From: UBA1205 sp045534635
GTDB taxonomy: Bacteria; Bacteroidota; Bacteroidia; Bacteroidales; WCHB1-69
Length of the DNA: 64,000 bases
Assembly: GCA_045534635.1 (NCBI GenBank)
Contig: JAZSKB010000004.1
Span: 22,942-86,941, forward strand
Reading direction: 5' to 3'
Shown here: piece after piece, positions 17,690-27,344 of the stretch
How the letters are laid out: the number at the start of each line of letters is the position of its first letter
How positions within the stretch are numbered: position 1 is the stretch's first letter
The notes under the pieces: generated by a model
The model's input: only the letters and a program-made list of their open reading frames with translations
Told to the model about the DNA's origin: nothing
The model's database searches: none
Translations under genes and position numbers: made by a program

Positions 17690-18943
17690 ATGGGCGAAAA
17701 TCTTAATTTGATAGATACATTTTCCGAATTTAAGGAATTTAAAAGCGTTGACAGAGAAGCGTTAATGCGTATTTTAGAAGATGTTTTTAAGCAAATGCTG
17801 TATAAAAAATATGGACAAGATGCGAATATTAGCGTAATTGTAAACGTTGATAAAGGAGATGTTGAATTTCAACGTTGGTTAGAAATTGTCGAAGATGGCG
17901 AATTGACAAATGAAAGTACGCAAATAGAATTGTCAAAAGCAGTAAAAATAGAACCTGATTTTGAAGTCGGTGAAGAACTCTGTGAAACAATACATTTAAA
18001 AGATTTTGGCAGACGTGATATTTTATCTTTGAGACAAAGTCTATCGGCAAAATTGATGGAATACGAAAAAGATATCATTTATCAAAAATATGATAAGAAA
18101 AAAGGAGAAATTGTAAATGGTACAGTTGTACACGTTTACAAAAAAGACCTTACTTTTGTTGATGAAGATGGTATTGAATTACAAATAAAAAGAAGCGAAC
18201 TTATTCCAAGAGATTTTTATAAAAAAGGAGACCCTATTCGTGCCGTTGTTGTAAAAGCCGAACCAAGAGCCAATTCTTCTTTTATTATAGAAGCCTCTCG
18301 AACTTCTCCATTGTTTTTGGAAAGATTGATGGAAGAAGAAATTCCTGAAATTTATGATGGACTGATTATAATAAAAAATATTGTCCGTATGCCGGGAGAA
18401 AGAGCAAAAGTATCGGTTGAAACTTTTGACGAGAGAATAGACCCTGTTGGTTCTTGTGTTGGTATGAAAGGTTCTCGTATTCATGGTATTATGCATGAAT
18501 TGAGAGAAGAAAATATTGATATTGTAAATTACACCTCTAATGCTGAATTGTTTATTGCCAGAGCATTAAATCCAGCAAAAGTTTCTACTTTGGAAATAGA
18601 TGAACAAAGTAAAAAAGCCGTTGCTTCTATGAAACCAGACCAAATTTCTTTGGCTATTGGTAAAAATGGTTCCAATATCCGTTTGGCAAGTAAACTTACT
18701 GGTTATGAAATTGATGTAGTAAGAGAAAATGCTATAGGAACAGAAGATGTCGATATTCAAGAGTTTAATGATGAAATCGACCAATGGATACTCGATGTTT
18801 TGGTAAGTATTGGTTGCGATACAGGAAAGAGTGTATTAGAATTGGGTCGTGAAGAACTTATCCGTCGTTCTGATTTGGAAGAAGAAACTGTTGATGAAAT
18901 CATCAGAATTATTACCAAAGAATTTGAAAGCGACGAAGAATAA
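17690..18943 (+). CDS. nusA: Transcription termination/antitermination factor NusA
   Basis: 417 aa. It binds RNA polymerase and nascent RNA to control pausing and termination. Layout: N-terminal polymerase-binding domain (1-130), S1 domain with GTVVHVYKKDLTFVD, then two KH domains with GMKGSRIHGI and IGKNGSNIRLASKLTG, and a short C-terminal helix-hairpin part rather than the long acidic repeats of E. coli. This length is usual for Bacteroidota. It lies between rimP and infB, 40 bases before the latter. Confidence 0.96.
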   Translation: MGENLNLIDTFSEFKEFKSVDREALMRILEDVFKQMLYKKYGQDANISVIVNVDKGDVEFQRWLEIVEDGELTNESTQIELSKAVKIEPDFEVGEELCETIHLKDFGRRDILSLRQSLSAKLMEYEKDIIYQKYDKKKGEIVNGTVVHVYKKDLTFVDEDGIELQIKRSELIPRDFYKKGDPIRAVVVKAEPRANSSFIIEASRTSPLFLERLMEEEIPEIYDGLIIIKNIVRMPGERAKVSVETFDERIDPVGSCVGMKGSRIHGIMHELREENIDIVNYTSNAELFIARALNPAKVSTLEIDEQSKKAVASMKPDQISLAIGKNGSNIRLASKLTGYEIDVVRENAIGTEDVDIQEFNDEIDQWILDVLVSIGCDTGKSVLELGREELIRRSDLEEETVDEIIRIITKEFESDEE

Positions 18944-18983
18944 TCATAAAATTAATTTGAATAAGGTTTAAAAATAATATTAG

Positions 18984-21900
18984 ATGTCAGAGGAAGTAAA
19001 AAAATTGCCACGTTTAGGTAAAGCTGCCAAAGATTTTAATGTCAGTATTGCCACAATAGTAGAATTTCTATCTCAAAATGGATTTCCAATAGAAGATGGA
19101 GAGCAGTCAGATAAAAAGAAAGAAAATATAAAACTGACTCAAGAAATGTACGATTTGTTGGTAAAAACATATCAATCAGACCGTAACACTAAAGAAAAAG
19201 CAGCCGAAATAGAAATAGGTGTCGCTACAAAAGCAGCGTTGAAAGCGGAAGCCGCCCAAAAACAAAATAAAGAAAAGAAAAAAGCAGAAAAAAAGGCTGC
19301 AAAAGTAGAAAAAAATGTGGATAATTCAGTAACAATTCCTGAAACTACAATAGAGCAAAACTCTGACCTCGAAAATATTGTTGAAGAAATTGATAAAGAA
19401 GAAATTGTTGTTGAACCTGTTCTCGAAAAAATTAATATTGTCGAAAAACCTGAAGAAGAAAATTTTTCTTTGGAAAAACCAAAGATTCAAAAACCGAAAA
19501 TCCTTGGAAAAGTTGATTTAACAAAAATTGATAAACCAACAAAACCTGTTAAAAAAACAAAATTAGAAAAAGCAACTAAAAACAAATCAGAAAAAGTTGC
19601 TGAAAGACAGGATAATAAAGAGAATATTGAAGAATCTATTTCTAAAGAAATAAAATTAGAAACAGCATCAAATGTATTGACAAATCCAATAATTGAGACA
19701 ACTTCGGAATCAAAACTTGATGTTGAAATCAAACCAAGTATAGAAGAAAATATAGTAAATGAAAATACTTCTGAAAAAGTAGAAGCCACAACTTCACAAA
19801 TAAAGGAAGAAAAGCCAATTGTTGAAGAACCAGCACAACAAATAGTAGAACCTATTAATGTTCAACAAGAAAAACCAGAGCCAGAACATATCCGAACCGT
19901 AATACCACAATTGCAAGGTATTAAAACAACAGGGAAAATCGACCTTTCTGCAATAAATGATAAAACAAAACCAAAGAAAAAAAGTAAAGAGGATTTACGC
20001 AAAGAAAAAGAAGAGCGTATTCGTGCAGAAAAAATGATTGCAGAACAAATCAGGAGACAGAAAGAACAAGAAAGTGGTATTGTAAGAGAAACAAAGCCAA
20101 AAGAAGATAAAAAAGAAAATAATTTTATAAAAACAAAAGTAGAACGTCTTTCTGGAACAAAAGTTGTTGGAAAAATCGACAATGTTGATGATTTGAAAAA
20201 AGGACATACCAAAGAAGGTGGTGAAAGAAAAGAAAAAAGAAAACGTATCACCAAATATAGCCCAGATGAAAAAATGTCTTTTGAAACAAAAAAACAAGAT
20301 TTCAAAGAAAGAAGGAAAGAAAGACATAGAGAAAAACGTCCAGATATTAATTTTGAGGAGGTTGAAGACCAAATCAGAAGGACTATGGCTAAAATGGGTC
20401 CTCTTGGAAAAACCAAAGCAGCAAAACATCGACGTGAAAAACGTGAGTTGATACAACAAGAAATGGAACAAGCTCAACAACGTCAAGCTTTGGAAAGCAA
20501 TATTTTAAAGGTAACAGAATTTATTACCGCTAACGAATTAGCAACTATGATGAATGTTCCTGTTAACAAAATTATTGCTACTTGTATGAGTGTTGGTTTA
20601 TTTATTTCTATCAATCAACGATTAGAAAAAGATAATATCGAATTGTTGGCAGAAGAATATGGTTTTAAAGTACAATTTTCTGATTCAGAACTTGAAGATG
20701 AAGTAAATATTAGTCAGGATGATCCAACATTATTAACATCGCGTGCCCCTATTGTAACCGTTATGGGACATGTTGACCATGGAAAAACTTCTTTATTGGA
20801 TTATATTCGCAAAACCAATGTAATAGCTGGAGAAGCAGGTGGTATTACTCAACATATCGGAGCATACGAAGTACATTTGCCTGATGGCAGAAAGATTACT
20901 TTCTTAGATACTCCAGGACACGAAGCATTTACTGCGATGAGAGCACGTGGTGCAAAAATTACAGATATTGTTATTATTGTAATTGCTGCCGATGATAGTG
21001 TAATGCCTCAAACAATAGAGGCTATCAATCATGCTCAAGCGGCTGGTGTTCCTATGATATTTGCTATCAATAAAATAGATAAACCGGGAGCAGAACCTGA
21101 CAAAATTCGTACCGCTTTGGCAAATATGAATTTATTAGTAGAAGAATGGGGTGGTAAAATTCAAAGTCAAGAAATTTCTGCAAAAAAAGGTATCAATGTA
21201 GATATTCTTTTGGAAAAAGTATTGATAGAAGCCGAAATGTTGGAATTGAAAGCCAATCCAACAGGTATTGCCGCTGGTACCGTTATCGAATCTTCTCTTG
21301 ATAAAGGTCGTGGTTATATCGCTAAAATGTTGGTTCAAAATGGAACTCTCAAAAAAGGTGATATTGTTGTTGCCGGAACAAGTTTTGGTAAAATTAAAGC
21401 AATGTACAATGAACGTAATCAATTGGTAACAGAAGCAGGACCTTCTACTCCTATATTATTGTTAGGCTTAGATTCTGCTCCTCAAGCGGGAGATACTTTT
21501 AGAGTTTATTCCGAGGAGCGTGAAGCAAAATCTGTTGTTAGCAAACGTCAACAATTGTTGAGAGAACAAGGTATCCGTGCTCAAAAACATATTACCCTTT
21601 CTGAAATTGGAAGAAGAATTGCTATTGGTGATTTCAAAGAATTGAATATTATTATCAAAGGTGACGTAGATGGTTCAATAGAAGCATTATCCGATTCTGT
21701 ATTGAAATTATCAACAGAAGATGTTCAAGTGAATGTTATTCATAAATCGGTAGGACAAGTTACAGAATCTGATGTATTGTTGGCTTCTGCTTCAAATGCT
21801 ATTATTTTGGCTTTCCAAGTTAGACCATCGAATGGAGCAAAAAAACTTGCAGAACAAGAACAAATAGACATACGTACATATTCTGTTATTTACGATACAA

Positions 21901-22244
21901 TCAACGACTTGAAAGAAGCAATTGCAGGAATGAAAGCACCTGAATTGAAAGAAAATATTGTTTGTAATATAGAAGTTAGAGAAACTTTCCACATCTCGAA
22001 AGTTGGTACTATTGCAGGTTGTTACGTTCTTGATGGAAAAGTACAACGTACTACAAGAATACGTATTATTAGAGATGGTATTGTTATTTATACTGGTCGT
22101 TTAGGTTCTCTCAAACGTTTCAAAGATGATGTTCGTGAAGTTACTGCTGGTTATGAATGCGGTTTGAATATCGAAAGTTTCAATGATGTTCGTATTGGCG
22201 ATATTATCGAAGGTTTTGAAGAAGTTGAAGTTAAAAAATCTTAA
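18984..22244 (+). CDS. infB: Translation initiation factor IF-2
   Basis: 1086 aa. It delivers initiator tRNA to the ribosome. The first about 520 residues hold a small IF2-N domain at the extreme N-terminus (LGKAAKDFNVSIATIVEFLS) and a long low-complexity Lys/Glu-rich linker with a repeated motif (LGKVDLTKI, TGKIDLSAI, VGKIDNVDD). The GTPase core has GHVDHGKTSL, DTPGHEAF and NKIDKPGA, followed by the beta-barrel domains II-IV. Longer than the E. coli protein because of the linker. The long antisense frames here are by-products of the AAA/GAA codons. Confidence 0.97.
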   Translation: MSEEVKKLPRLGKAAKDFNVSIATIVEFLSQNGFPIEDGEQSDKKKENIKLTQEMYDLLVKTYQSDRNTKEKAAEIEIGVATKAALKAEAAQKQNKEKKKAEKKAAKVEKNVDNSVTIPETTIEQNSDLENIVEEIDKEEIVVEPVLEKINIVEKPEEENFSLEKPKIQKPKILGKVDLTKIDKPTKPVKKTKLEKATKNKSEKVAERQDNKENIEESISKEIKLETASNVLTNPIIETTSESKLDVEIKPSIEENIVNENTSEKVEATTSQIKEEKPIVEEPAQQIVEPINVQQEKPEPEHIRTVIPQLQGIKTTGKIDLSAINDKTKPKKKSKEDLRKEKEERIRAEKMIAEQIRRQKEQESGIVRETKPKEDKKENNFIKTKVERLSGTKVVGKIDNVDDLKKGHTKEGGERKEKRKRITKYSPDEKMSFETKKQDFKERRKERHREKRPDINFEEVEDQIRRTMAKMGPLGKTKAAKHRREKRELIQQEMEQAQQRQALESNILKVTEFITANELATMMNVPVNKIIATCMSVGLFISINQRLEKDNIELLAEEYGFKVQFSDSELEDEVNISQDDPTLLTSRAPIVTVMGHVDHGKTSLLDYIRKTNVIAGEAGGITQHIGAYEVHLPDGRKITFLDTPGHEAFTAMRARGAKITDIVIIVIAADDSVMPQTIEAINHAQAAGVPMIFAINKIDKPGAEPDKIRTALANMNLLVEEWGGKIQSQEISAKKGINVDILLEKVLIEAEMLELKANPTGIAAGTVIESSLDKGRGYIAKMLVQNGTLKKGDIVVAGTSFGKIKAMYNERNQLVTEAGPSTPILLLGLDSAPQAGDTFRVYSEEREAKSVVSKRQQLLREQGIRAQKHITLSEIGRRIAIGDFKELNIIIKGDVDGSIEALSDSVLKLSTEDVQVNVIHKSVGQVTESDVLLASASNAIILAFQVRPSNGAKKLAEQEQIDIRTYSVIYDTINDLKEAIAGMKAPELKENIVCNIEVRETFHISKVGTIAGCYVLDGKVQRTTRIRIIRDGIVIYTGRLGSLKRFKDDVREVTAGYECGLNIESFNDVRIGDIIEGFEEVEVKKS

Positions 22245-22281
22245 TAATTAATATAGTAAAAATCGTAGTAAAATTGAATTT

Positions 22282-22689
22282 ATGAGTTTTGTAAAAGAGT
22301 TTAAAGAATTTGCTGTTAAAGGCAATGTAGTTGATATGGCTGTCGGTGTTATCATTGGTGGTGCTTTTGGAAAAATTGTATCTTCTTTGGTAAACGATAT
22401 TATTATGCCTCCTATTGGTTGGTTGATTGGTGGTATGGATTTTTCAAAATTGAGTCTTACTTTGCCTCAAATTACAGAAGGAGACCCTGTAACTTGGAAT
22501 TATGGTAATTTTTTGCAAGTTACTATTGATTTTTTGATAGTTGCTTTTTGTATTTTTATGCTTATCAAAGGAATTAATAAATTGACAAAGAAAAAAGAAG
22601 AACCAGCAGCATCTCCTGCTCCTCCAACCCCAACAAAAGAAGAAACGTTGTTAACAGAAATAAGAGATATTTTGAAAGAAAAAAAATAA
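22282..22689 (+). CDS. mscL: Large-conductance mechanosensitive channel
   Basis: 135 aa. It opens under membrane tension to release solutes during osmotic downshock. The N-terminal helix EFKEFAVKGNVVDMAVGVIIG, with the Gly-rich pore segment GGAFGKIVSSLVNDIIMPPIG, is diagnostic. A second membrane helix lies near residues 74-95, then a cytoplasmic tail with Pro-rich linker (PAASPAPPTPT) and terminal helix. It sits 37 bases after infB and is followed by a terminator, so it may be the last gene of the rimP operon. Confidence 0.96.
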   Translation: MSFVKEFKEFAVKGNVVDMAVGVIIGGAFGKIVSSLVNDIIMPPIGWLIGGMDFSKLSLTLPQITEGDPVTWNYGNFLQVTIDFLIVAFCIFMLIKGINKLTKKKEEPAASPAPPTPTKEETLLTEIRDILKEKK

Positions 22690-22737
22690 ATTTATTCGTT
22701 AATTTATCGAGAACATAGTTTTTTATTATTATTTATT

Positions 22738-22774
22738 ACCAAGAGAATAATCAAAAAATTCTCTTGGTTTTTTA
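22738..22774 (+). terminator. Terminator after mscL
   Basis: ACCAAGAGAAT pairs with ATTCTCTTGGT around a short loop, followed by TTTTTT. Converging hflX ends at 22819, so it may serve both strands. Confidence 0.8.
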
Positions 22775-22818
22775 TTTTGCAAAAAATGGATAAAAAATAT
22801 TGTTTAGTTTGAAAAATA

Positions 22819-24009
22819 TTATTCTTCAGAAGGATAATCCCATAAAAAATTATTGTAAGGATATATTTTTACATGAAGACGTTTAACTTCTTGATACACC
22901 AATTTTTTAAATTGTTCTATATTTGTTTTATCTTTAGCGGAAATAAACAATGTTGGAAATTTACTTTTTGCCATCCATGTTTGTTTAAGTTCTTCAAGAG
23001 AAATATTTTCTTTTGTTGGTTCTGTAAGGTCATCAGGGTCTTTTTCTATCCAAGTATAATTGTCTATCTTGTTGAAAATAAGTATTGTAGGTTTGTTTTC
23101 CGCTCCAATTTCGCAAAGAGTTTGCTCCACAATTTCTATTTGAGATTCAAAATCGGGGTGAGAAATATCTATTACATGTAGTAAAAGGTCGGTTTCTCTT
23201 ACTTCATCAAGTGTAGATTTAAACGATTCTATTAATCCGTGTGGTAATTTTCTTATAAATCCTACAGTATCAGAAAGTAAAAAAGGAAGATTATCAAAAA
23301 CAACTTTACGTACAGTAGTATCTAAAGTTGCAAATAATTTATTTTCTGCAAAAACATTTGATTTGCTTATCAAATTCATTATTGTAGATTTACCTACATT
23401 GGTATAACCAACCAAAGCCACTCGAACAAATGCTCCGCGATTGCTTCTTTGGGTTGCTTTTTGTCTATCTATTAGTTTAAGACGTTCTTTTAATAAAGAC
23501 ATTCTTTGTCGGACGATTCTTCTGTCGGTTTCGATTTCTTTTTCTCCAGGACCTCGCATTCCTATACCTCCTCTTTGTTTTTCAAGGTGTGTCCACATTC
23601 TTGTTAAACGGGGTAAAAGATATTCGTATTGTGCCAATTCTACTTGTATTTTAGCGTGTGCTGTATGGGCTCTGGAGGTAAATATATCTAAAATAAGGCG
23701 AGTTCTGTCTATTACTTTGCAAGACGATAAACATTGTTCTATGTTGCGTGTTTGCGAGGGTGACAATTCATCATCGAAAATAATAGTATGAACATTGTTT
23801 TCTTCTACAAAAATGGCAATTTCTTCCAATTTCCCTCGACCAATATATGTTTTGGGATTGGGTTGAGGTAGCGATTGTAAAAAACGTTTTATTTCTTTTC
23901 CTCCTGCTGTTTCGGCTAAAAAGGATAATTCGTCTAAATATTCATTTGTGCGTTCCTCATCTTGATTTGAATGTATCAAACCAACTAAAACTACATTTTC
24001 TAATTCCAT
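22819..24009 (-). CDS. hflX: GTPase HflX
   Basis: 396 aa from the ATG at 24009. The frame is open to a GTG at 24042, but that region contains the -7 box. The N-terminal HflX domain has TYIGRGKLEEIA and FDDELSPSQTRNIE. The linker has RGGIGMRGPGEKEIETDRR, unique to the family. The G domain has GYTNVGKSTI, DTVGFIRKLPHGLIESF and NKID. HflX binds the large ribosomal subunit and splits stalled or heat-damaged ribosomes. Monocistronic. Confidence 0.95.
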   Translation of the reverse strand: MELENVVLVGLIHSNQDEERTNEYLDELSFLAETAGGKEIKRFLQSLPQPNPKTYIGRGKLEEIAIFVEENNVHTIIFDDELSPSQTRNIEQCLSSCKVIDRTRLILDIFTSRAHTAHAKIQVELAQYEYLLPRLTRMWTHLEKQRGGIGMRGPGEKEIETDRRIVRQRMSLLKERLKLIDRQKATQRSNRGAFVRVALVGYTNVGKSTIMNLISKSNVFAENKLFATLDTTVRKVVFDNLPFLLSDTVGFIRKLPHGLIESFKSTLDEVRETDLLLHVIDISHPDFESQIEIVEQTLCEIGAENKPTILIFNKIDNYTWIEKDPDDLTEPTKENISLEELKQTWMAKSKFPTLFISAKDKTNIEQFKKLVYQEVKRLHVKIYPYNNFLWDYPSEE

Positions 24010-24030
24010 TACCTTGTTTTCAATATTTTG

Positions 24031-24038
24031 CAAAGATA
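24031..24038 (-). promoter_or_regulatory. -7 box for hflX
   Basis: TATCTTTG followed by CAAAA on the minus strand, 21 bases before the chosen ATG. Confidence 0.6.
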
Positions 24039-24076
24039 ACACTTTTTTATAACTTTCTAAGTTGAATTTTTAATCG

Positions 24077-24140
24077 CACTCCAAGTAGTCAATTTTTGAT
24101 AAAAAAATGAAAAAAATTTTTTTTGCAAAGTTTTTGTTGA
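24077..24140 (-). repeat. Repeat B, copy 3 (fragment)
   Basis: Only the middle of the element is clear: on the minus strand CAAAAAAAATTTTTTTC, a T run, then ATCAAAAATTGAC and TACTTGGAG. It lies between the hflX and lpxD promoters. Confidence 0.5.
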
Positions 24141-24192
24141 GAAATTTTGTGAGGTAAAATTGATAATTTTTCGTTGTTAATTAAAAAAATGC

Positions 24193-24200
24193 TATCTTTG
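24193..24200 (+). promoter_or_regulatory. -7 box for lpxD
   Basis: TATCTTTG followed by CG, 26 bases before the ATG at 24227. Confidence 0.6.
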
Positions 24201-24226
24201 CGAAATGGATATAATTGTTAAGCACG

Positions 24227-25273
24227 ATGAAATTTACAATAAAAGAAATTGCACAAGTTATCAATGGAACAATAGAAGGCAATCCAGATGCGATAATAGA
24301 TAAATTTTCAAAAATAGAACAAGGCGAAGAAGGAGGATTGTCATTTTTGGCGAATGTAAAATATACACCGCATATATATACAACTAAAGCAACTGCGGTA
24401 CTGGTTAGCAATACATTTCAACCAACACAACCATTAAAATGTACGCTAATTCGAATAGAAGACCCTTATTTGGCATTTGCTCAATTGATGACATTTTATC
24501 AAGAAAAACAAAATAAAGTAGGAATATCTTCATTTGCAGCATTTGGAGAAAACGTTAAAATAGGAAAAGATGTTTACATTGGAGATTTTGTTTCAATAGC
24601 CTCTGGGGTTGTTTTGGGAGATAATGTAAAGATATATCCTCATACTTATATTGGAGAGAATGTAGTTATAGGCAACAATACTATTTTGAATCCGGGAGTA
24701 AAAATACATCATGATTGTATAATAGGCAATAATTGTACATTGCATGCAGGAGCAATTATTGGAGCAGATGGTTTTGGATTTGCACCACAAAAAGATAATC
24801 AATATATGAAAATTCCACAATTGGGCAATGTTGTCATAGAAGATAATGTTGATATAGGAGCAAATACATGTATTGATAGGTCAACAATGGGTTCGACAAT
24901 AATTCGTAAAGGGGTAAAATTGTGCAATTTTATACAAGTTGCCCACAATTGTGAAATAGGCGAAAATACCGTTATGGCAGCTCAATGTGGTATAGCTGGT
25001 TCGACAAAAATAGGAAAAAATTGTATTTTCGGAGGACAAGTAGGGGTAAATTGGCATTTGCAAATAGGTGATAATGTTCAAGTTGGGGCACAAAGTGCGA
25101 TTAGTCACAATGTAAAAGACAATGCAGTTTTGTTGGGAACTCCAGCCTTCAACGCAAGTGATTGTGTGAAATCGTACACAATGTTCAAATTTCTCCCTTC
25201 ATACGTCAATCGTATCGCTGATTTAGAAAAACAAGTAAAAGAGTTATCAGAAAAAATAAACACTTCAAAATAA
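24227..25273 (+). CDS. lpxD: UDP-3-O-acylglucosamine N-acyltransferase
   Basis: 348 aa from the ATG at 24227; a TTG four codons upstream is possible but not needed. It adds the second acyl chain in lipid A synthesis. The N-terminal uridine-binding domain (1-100) is followed by a left-handed beta-helix of hexapeptide repeats (IGKDVYIGDFVSIASG, IGNNTILNPGVKIHHDCIIG) and a C-terminal helix. The catalytic His is in VAHNCEIGE. Full length. Lipid A genes are usually grouped, but here the neighbour is an aminotransferase five bases downstream and lpxC lies 33 kb away. Confidence 0.95.
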   Translation: MKFTIKEIAQVINGTIEGNPDAIIDKFSKIEQGEEGGLSFLANVKYTPHIYTTKATAVLVSNTFQPTQPLKCTLIRIEDPYLAFAQLMTFYQEKQNKVGISSFAAFGENVKIGKDVYIGDFVSIASGVVLGDNVKIYPHTYIGENVVIGNNTILNPGVKIHHDCIIGNNCTLHAGAIIGADGFGFAPQKDNQYMKIPQLGNVVIEDNVDIGANTCIDRSTMGSTIIRKGVKLCNFIQVAHNCEIGENTVMAAQCGIAGSTKIGKNCIFGGQVGVNWHLQIGDNVQVGAQSAISHNVKDNAVLLGTPAFNASDCVKSYTMFKFLPSYVNRIADLEKQVKELSEKINTSK

Positions 25274-25278
25274 ATATA

Positions 25279-26463
25279 ATGAATATTAGGGAGTTGTTTT
25301 TCAATTGTATGGCTCAAACTTCAACAGAGCCTTTAGCAATAACAATAGAAAATGCCCAAGGGGTAAATTTATTTTCTGAAAAGGGCAAAAAAATTATAGA
25401 CCTTATTTCAGGAATTTCAGTTAGCAATGTTGGACATTGTCATCCAGAAGTAGTTCAAGCGATAAAAAATCAAGTGGATAAATATATGCATTTGATGGTT
25501 TATGGTGAATTGGTACAATCGCCACAAGTTCTTTTTGCACAAGCACTTACGAATATTTTACCTTCCAACCTCAATGCGGTATATTTTGTCAATTCTGGTT
25601 CAGAAGCAATAGAAGGAGCAATAAAATTGGCTAGAAGATATACACAACGAACAGAAATACTTTCTTGTTACAATGCTTATCATGGTTGTACCAATGGAGC
25701 AATGAGTGTTATGGGAAGTGAAAATTTTGTTCGTAATTTTCGTCCACTTTTACCAGATTGTAACAAAATTCGTCATGGTAATGTTGAGGATATAAATTTA
25801 ATTACTGATAAAACAGCCGCCGTAATAATAGAAGTAATTCAGGGAGAAGCCGGTGTCCGAACAGCCGATAGTATTTTTTGGCAAAAATTAAGAGAAAAAT
25901 GTACACAATGCGGTACTATGCTCATTTTTGATGAGGTACAAACAGGTTTTGGTCGTTCAGGAAAAATGTTTGCTTTTGAAACTATTGGTGTCATTCCTGA
26001 TATATTGGTTTTAGCCAAGGCAATGGGAGGAGGTATGCCCGTAGGAGCATTCATTTCAGAAAAATCTATTTTAAATTGTTTTACAACAAATCCTGTTCTT
26101 GGTCATATTACTACTTTTGGTGGTCATCCAGTATGTTGTGCCGCAGGATTGGCTTCATTACAAATTATTTTTCGAGAAAAATTGTTTGAAGAAGTAGAAA
26201 AAAAAGCTCAATTGTTTGTTAATCAAATCAAAACAATGCAACATGTAAAACAAATTCGTCAAAGTGGATTGATGATAGCCGTTGATTTTTTTGATAAAGA
26301 ATTGAATTTCAAAATAGTAAAGGAATGTCTAAATGCAGGTTTACTCACCGATTGGTTTTTATTTTGTGATACCGCAATGAGAATATCTCCACCATTGGTT
26401 ATTCAAGAAACAGAAATAGAAGAAGCCTGTTGTATTTTACGTTCTGTTTTAAAAAATATTTAA
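25279..26463 (+). CDS. Class III aminotransferase (PLP)
   Basis: 394 aa. A fold-type I aminotransferase of the acetylornithine/ornithine/4-aminobutyrate group. Motifs: SGISVSNVGHCHPEV, VNSGSEAIEGAIKLAR, YHGCTNGAMSVMG, the metal-free PLP site IFDEVQTGFGRSG, and the Schiff-base Lys247 in LAKAMGGGMPVGA. Bacteroidota carry a copy of this type that is annotated only as aspartate aminotransferase family. No arginine or lysine pathway genes are adjacent, so the substrate is open. It starts five bases after lpxD and is probably co-transcribed with it. Confidence 0.85.
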   Translation: MNIRELFFNCMAQTSTEPLAITIENAQGVNLFSEKGKKIIDLISGISVSNVGHCHPEVVQAIKNQVDKYMHLMVYGELVQSPQVLFAQALTNILPSNLNAVYFVNSGSEAIEGAIKLARRYTQRTEILSCYNAYHGCTNGAMSVMGSENFVRNFRPLLPDCNKIRHGNVEDINLITDKTAAVIIEVIQGEAGVRTADSIFWQKLREKCTQCGTMLIFDEVQTGFGRSGKMFAFETIGVIPDILVLAKAMGGGMPVGAFISEKSILNCFTTNPVLGHITTFGGHPVCCAAGLASLQIIFREKLFEEVEKKAQLFVNQIKTMQHVKQIRQSGLMIAVDFFDKELNFKIVKECLNAGLLTDWFLFCDTAMRISPPLVIQETEIEEACCILRSVLKNI

Positions 26464-26553
26464 AAATTAATAAGCAATTTTGAAATAAAAATTCCTGATA
26501 TGACTTCAACCTAAAAAAATATTGAACAATAAACAATAAGAATATAAGTAAAA

Positions 26554-26647
26554 ATGATAGTTCAAAAAAATGACACAAAAAAATTGCTTGTAACTACCTG
26601 ATATACAGTAGCATTATAGGCTTTTTATAGTGTATTGTTTTGAGGCT
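26554..26647 (+). repeat. Repeat A, copy 3 (frame broken)
   Basis: Begins with an ATG and ends at TTGTTTTGAGGCT. Relative to copies 2 and 4 one A is missing in the A run, so the frame ends after 15 codons. The stem ACTACCTG..CAGTAG is kept. Just upstream, TTCAACCTAAAAAAA is also found before repeat B copy 5, but repeat B itself is absent. Confidence 0.7.
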
Positions 26648-26800
26648 GTTTTTTTTCATGAACTTTTGGATGAATATTTAAATTACTTCGCAAAAGGTAA
26701 GATTACAAATTCATCACCAAAAATTGAGAAAGTATATTATCAAAATCAAGCTTTGCAAAACAAAGAACTTCCACCTCGTAATGGGAATGACTACCAATAA
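26630..26800 (+). pseudogene. C-terminal fragment of an unknown protein joined to repeat A
   Basis: An open frame without its own start runs from the end of repeat A (VYCFEA) into FFHELLDEYLNYFAKGKI and ends QNKELPPRNGNDYQ. In the other copies the same frame continues into an Rhs-like tail; here it continues into a different sequence. I do not recognise it. It could be the tail of a polymorphic-toxin cassette or of an unrelated gene cut by the repeat. The rest of the 366-base gap between the aminotransferase and the next gene shows nothing else. Confidence 0.35.
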
Positions 26801-26829
26801 ATTCCAATAACATATAAAATATTAACATT

Positions 26830-27297
26830 ATGAAAATAATTATTAAAAACATGTGTGTCTTTATCGTACTATTATATAATATAAATATATCACTATGTCA
26901 GAAAAATATGGATTGTTATTTGCATTTCCAAGATAATCCTTCAGATAGATTTTATATTTCAAATTCAACATTTGTTACATCTATAGATAGTTGTTTTTGT
27001 AGTAAAGATACACTATTTGTTATATTGAAATCACTTGTTAAGATTAAGGTATCATGTCAAGAAAGTACCATTCAAATTCGCGACTACAAATCAGATAGCA
27101 TAGAATATTACCATGCATTTAGGAAAAATAAAAGTAAATATAAGTATAGTTTTTCTTTACTGGATTGTTATTCAATGAAAAGTATTTCATACATCATAAT
27201 TAAAAACTATTACTGCATTCGATATTTTAAGCATAAAAGGAGGAATCTCTATATTCAGGTTGCATCCGAAATTTTTTCAGATACTAAAAAGTTTTAA
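26830..27297 (+). CDS. Unknown small exported protein
   Basis: 155 aa with a probable signal peptide (MCVFIVLLYNINISLCQK, from residue 8). The mature part has five scattered Cys residues and many Tyr, Lys and Ser, with no repeat or motif I know. Base composition is like the flanks. It follows the decayed repeat region and precedes a glycosyltransferase that has its own promoter, so it is probably transcribed alone. Real gene status rests on length, signal peptide and position. Confidence 0.5.
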   Translation: MKIIIKNMCVFIVLLYNINISLCQKNMDCYLHFQDNPSDRFYISNSTFVTSIDSCFCSKDTLFVILKSLVKIKVSCQESTIQIRDYKSDSIEYYHAFRKNKSKYKYSFSLLDCYSMKSISYIIIKNYYCIRYFKHKRRNLYIQVASEIFSDTKKF

Positions 27298-27312
27298 AGA
27301 AATATTTTTTTG

Positions 27313-27320
27313 TATCTTTG
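27313..27320 (+). promoter_or_regulatory. -7 box for the glycosyltransferase at 27345
   Basis: TATCTTTG followed by CAAAA, 24 bases before the TTG start. Confidence 0.6.
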
Positions 27321-27344
27321 CAAAATAATTTTTAATTTACAATT

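Noticed and set aside
19300..20200. Possible repeat array or CRISPR inside infB
   Set aside because: The repetition is at protein level (LGKVDLTKI-like motifs at irregular spacing); no regular repeat-spacer pattern exists here or elsewhere in the window.
19862..20486. Two long antisense frames (184 and 163 codons) opposite infB
   Set aside because: They mirror the Lys/Glu-rich linker of IF-2; AAA and GAA codons read backwards as Phe and Ser without stops. No start context and no known domain.
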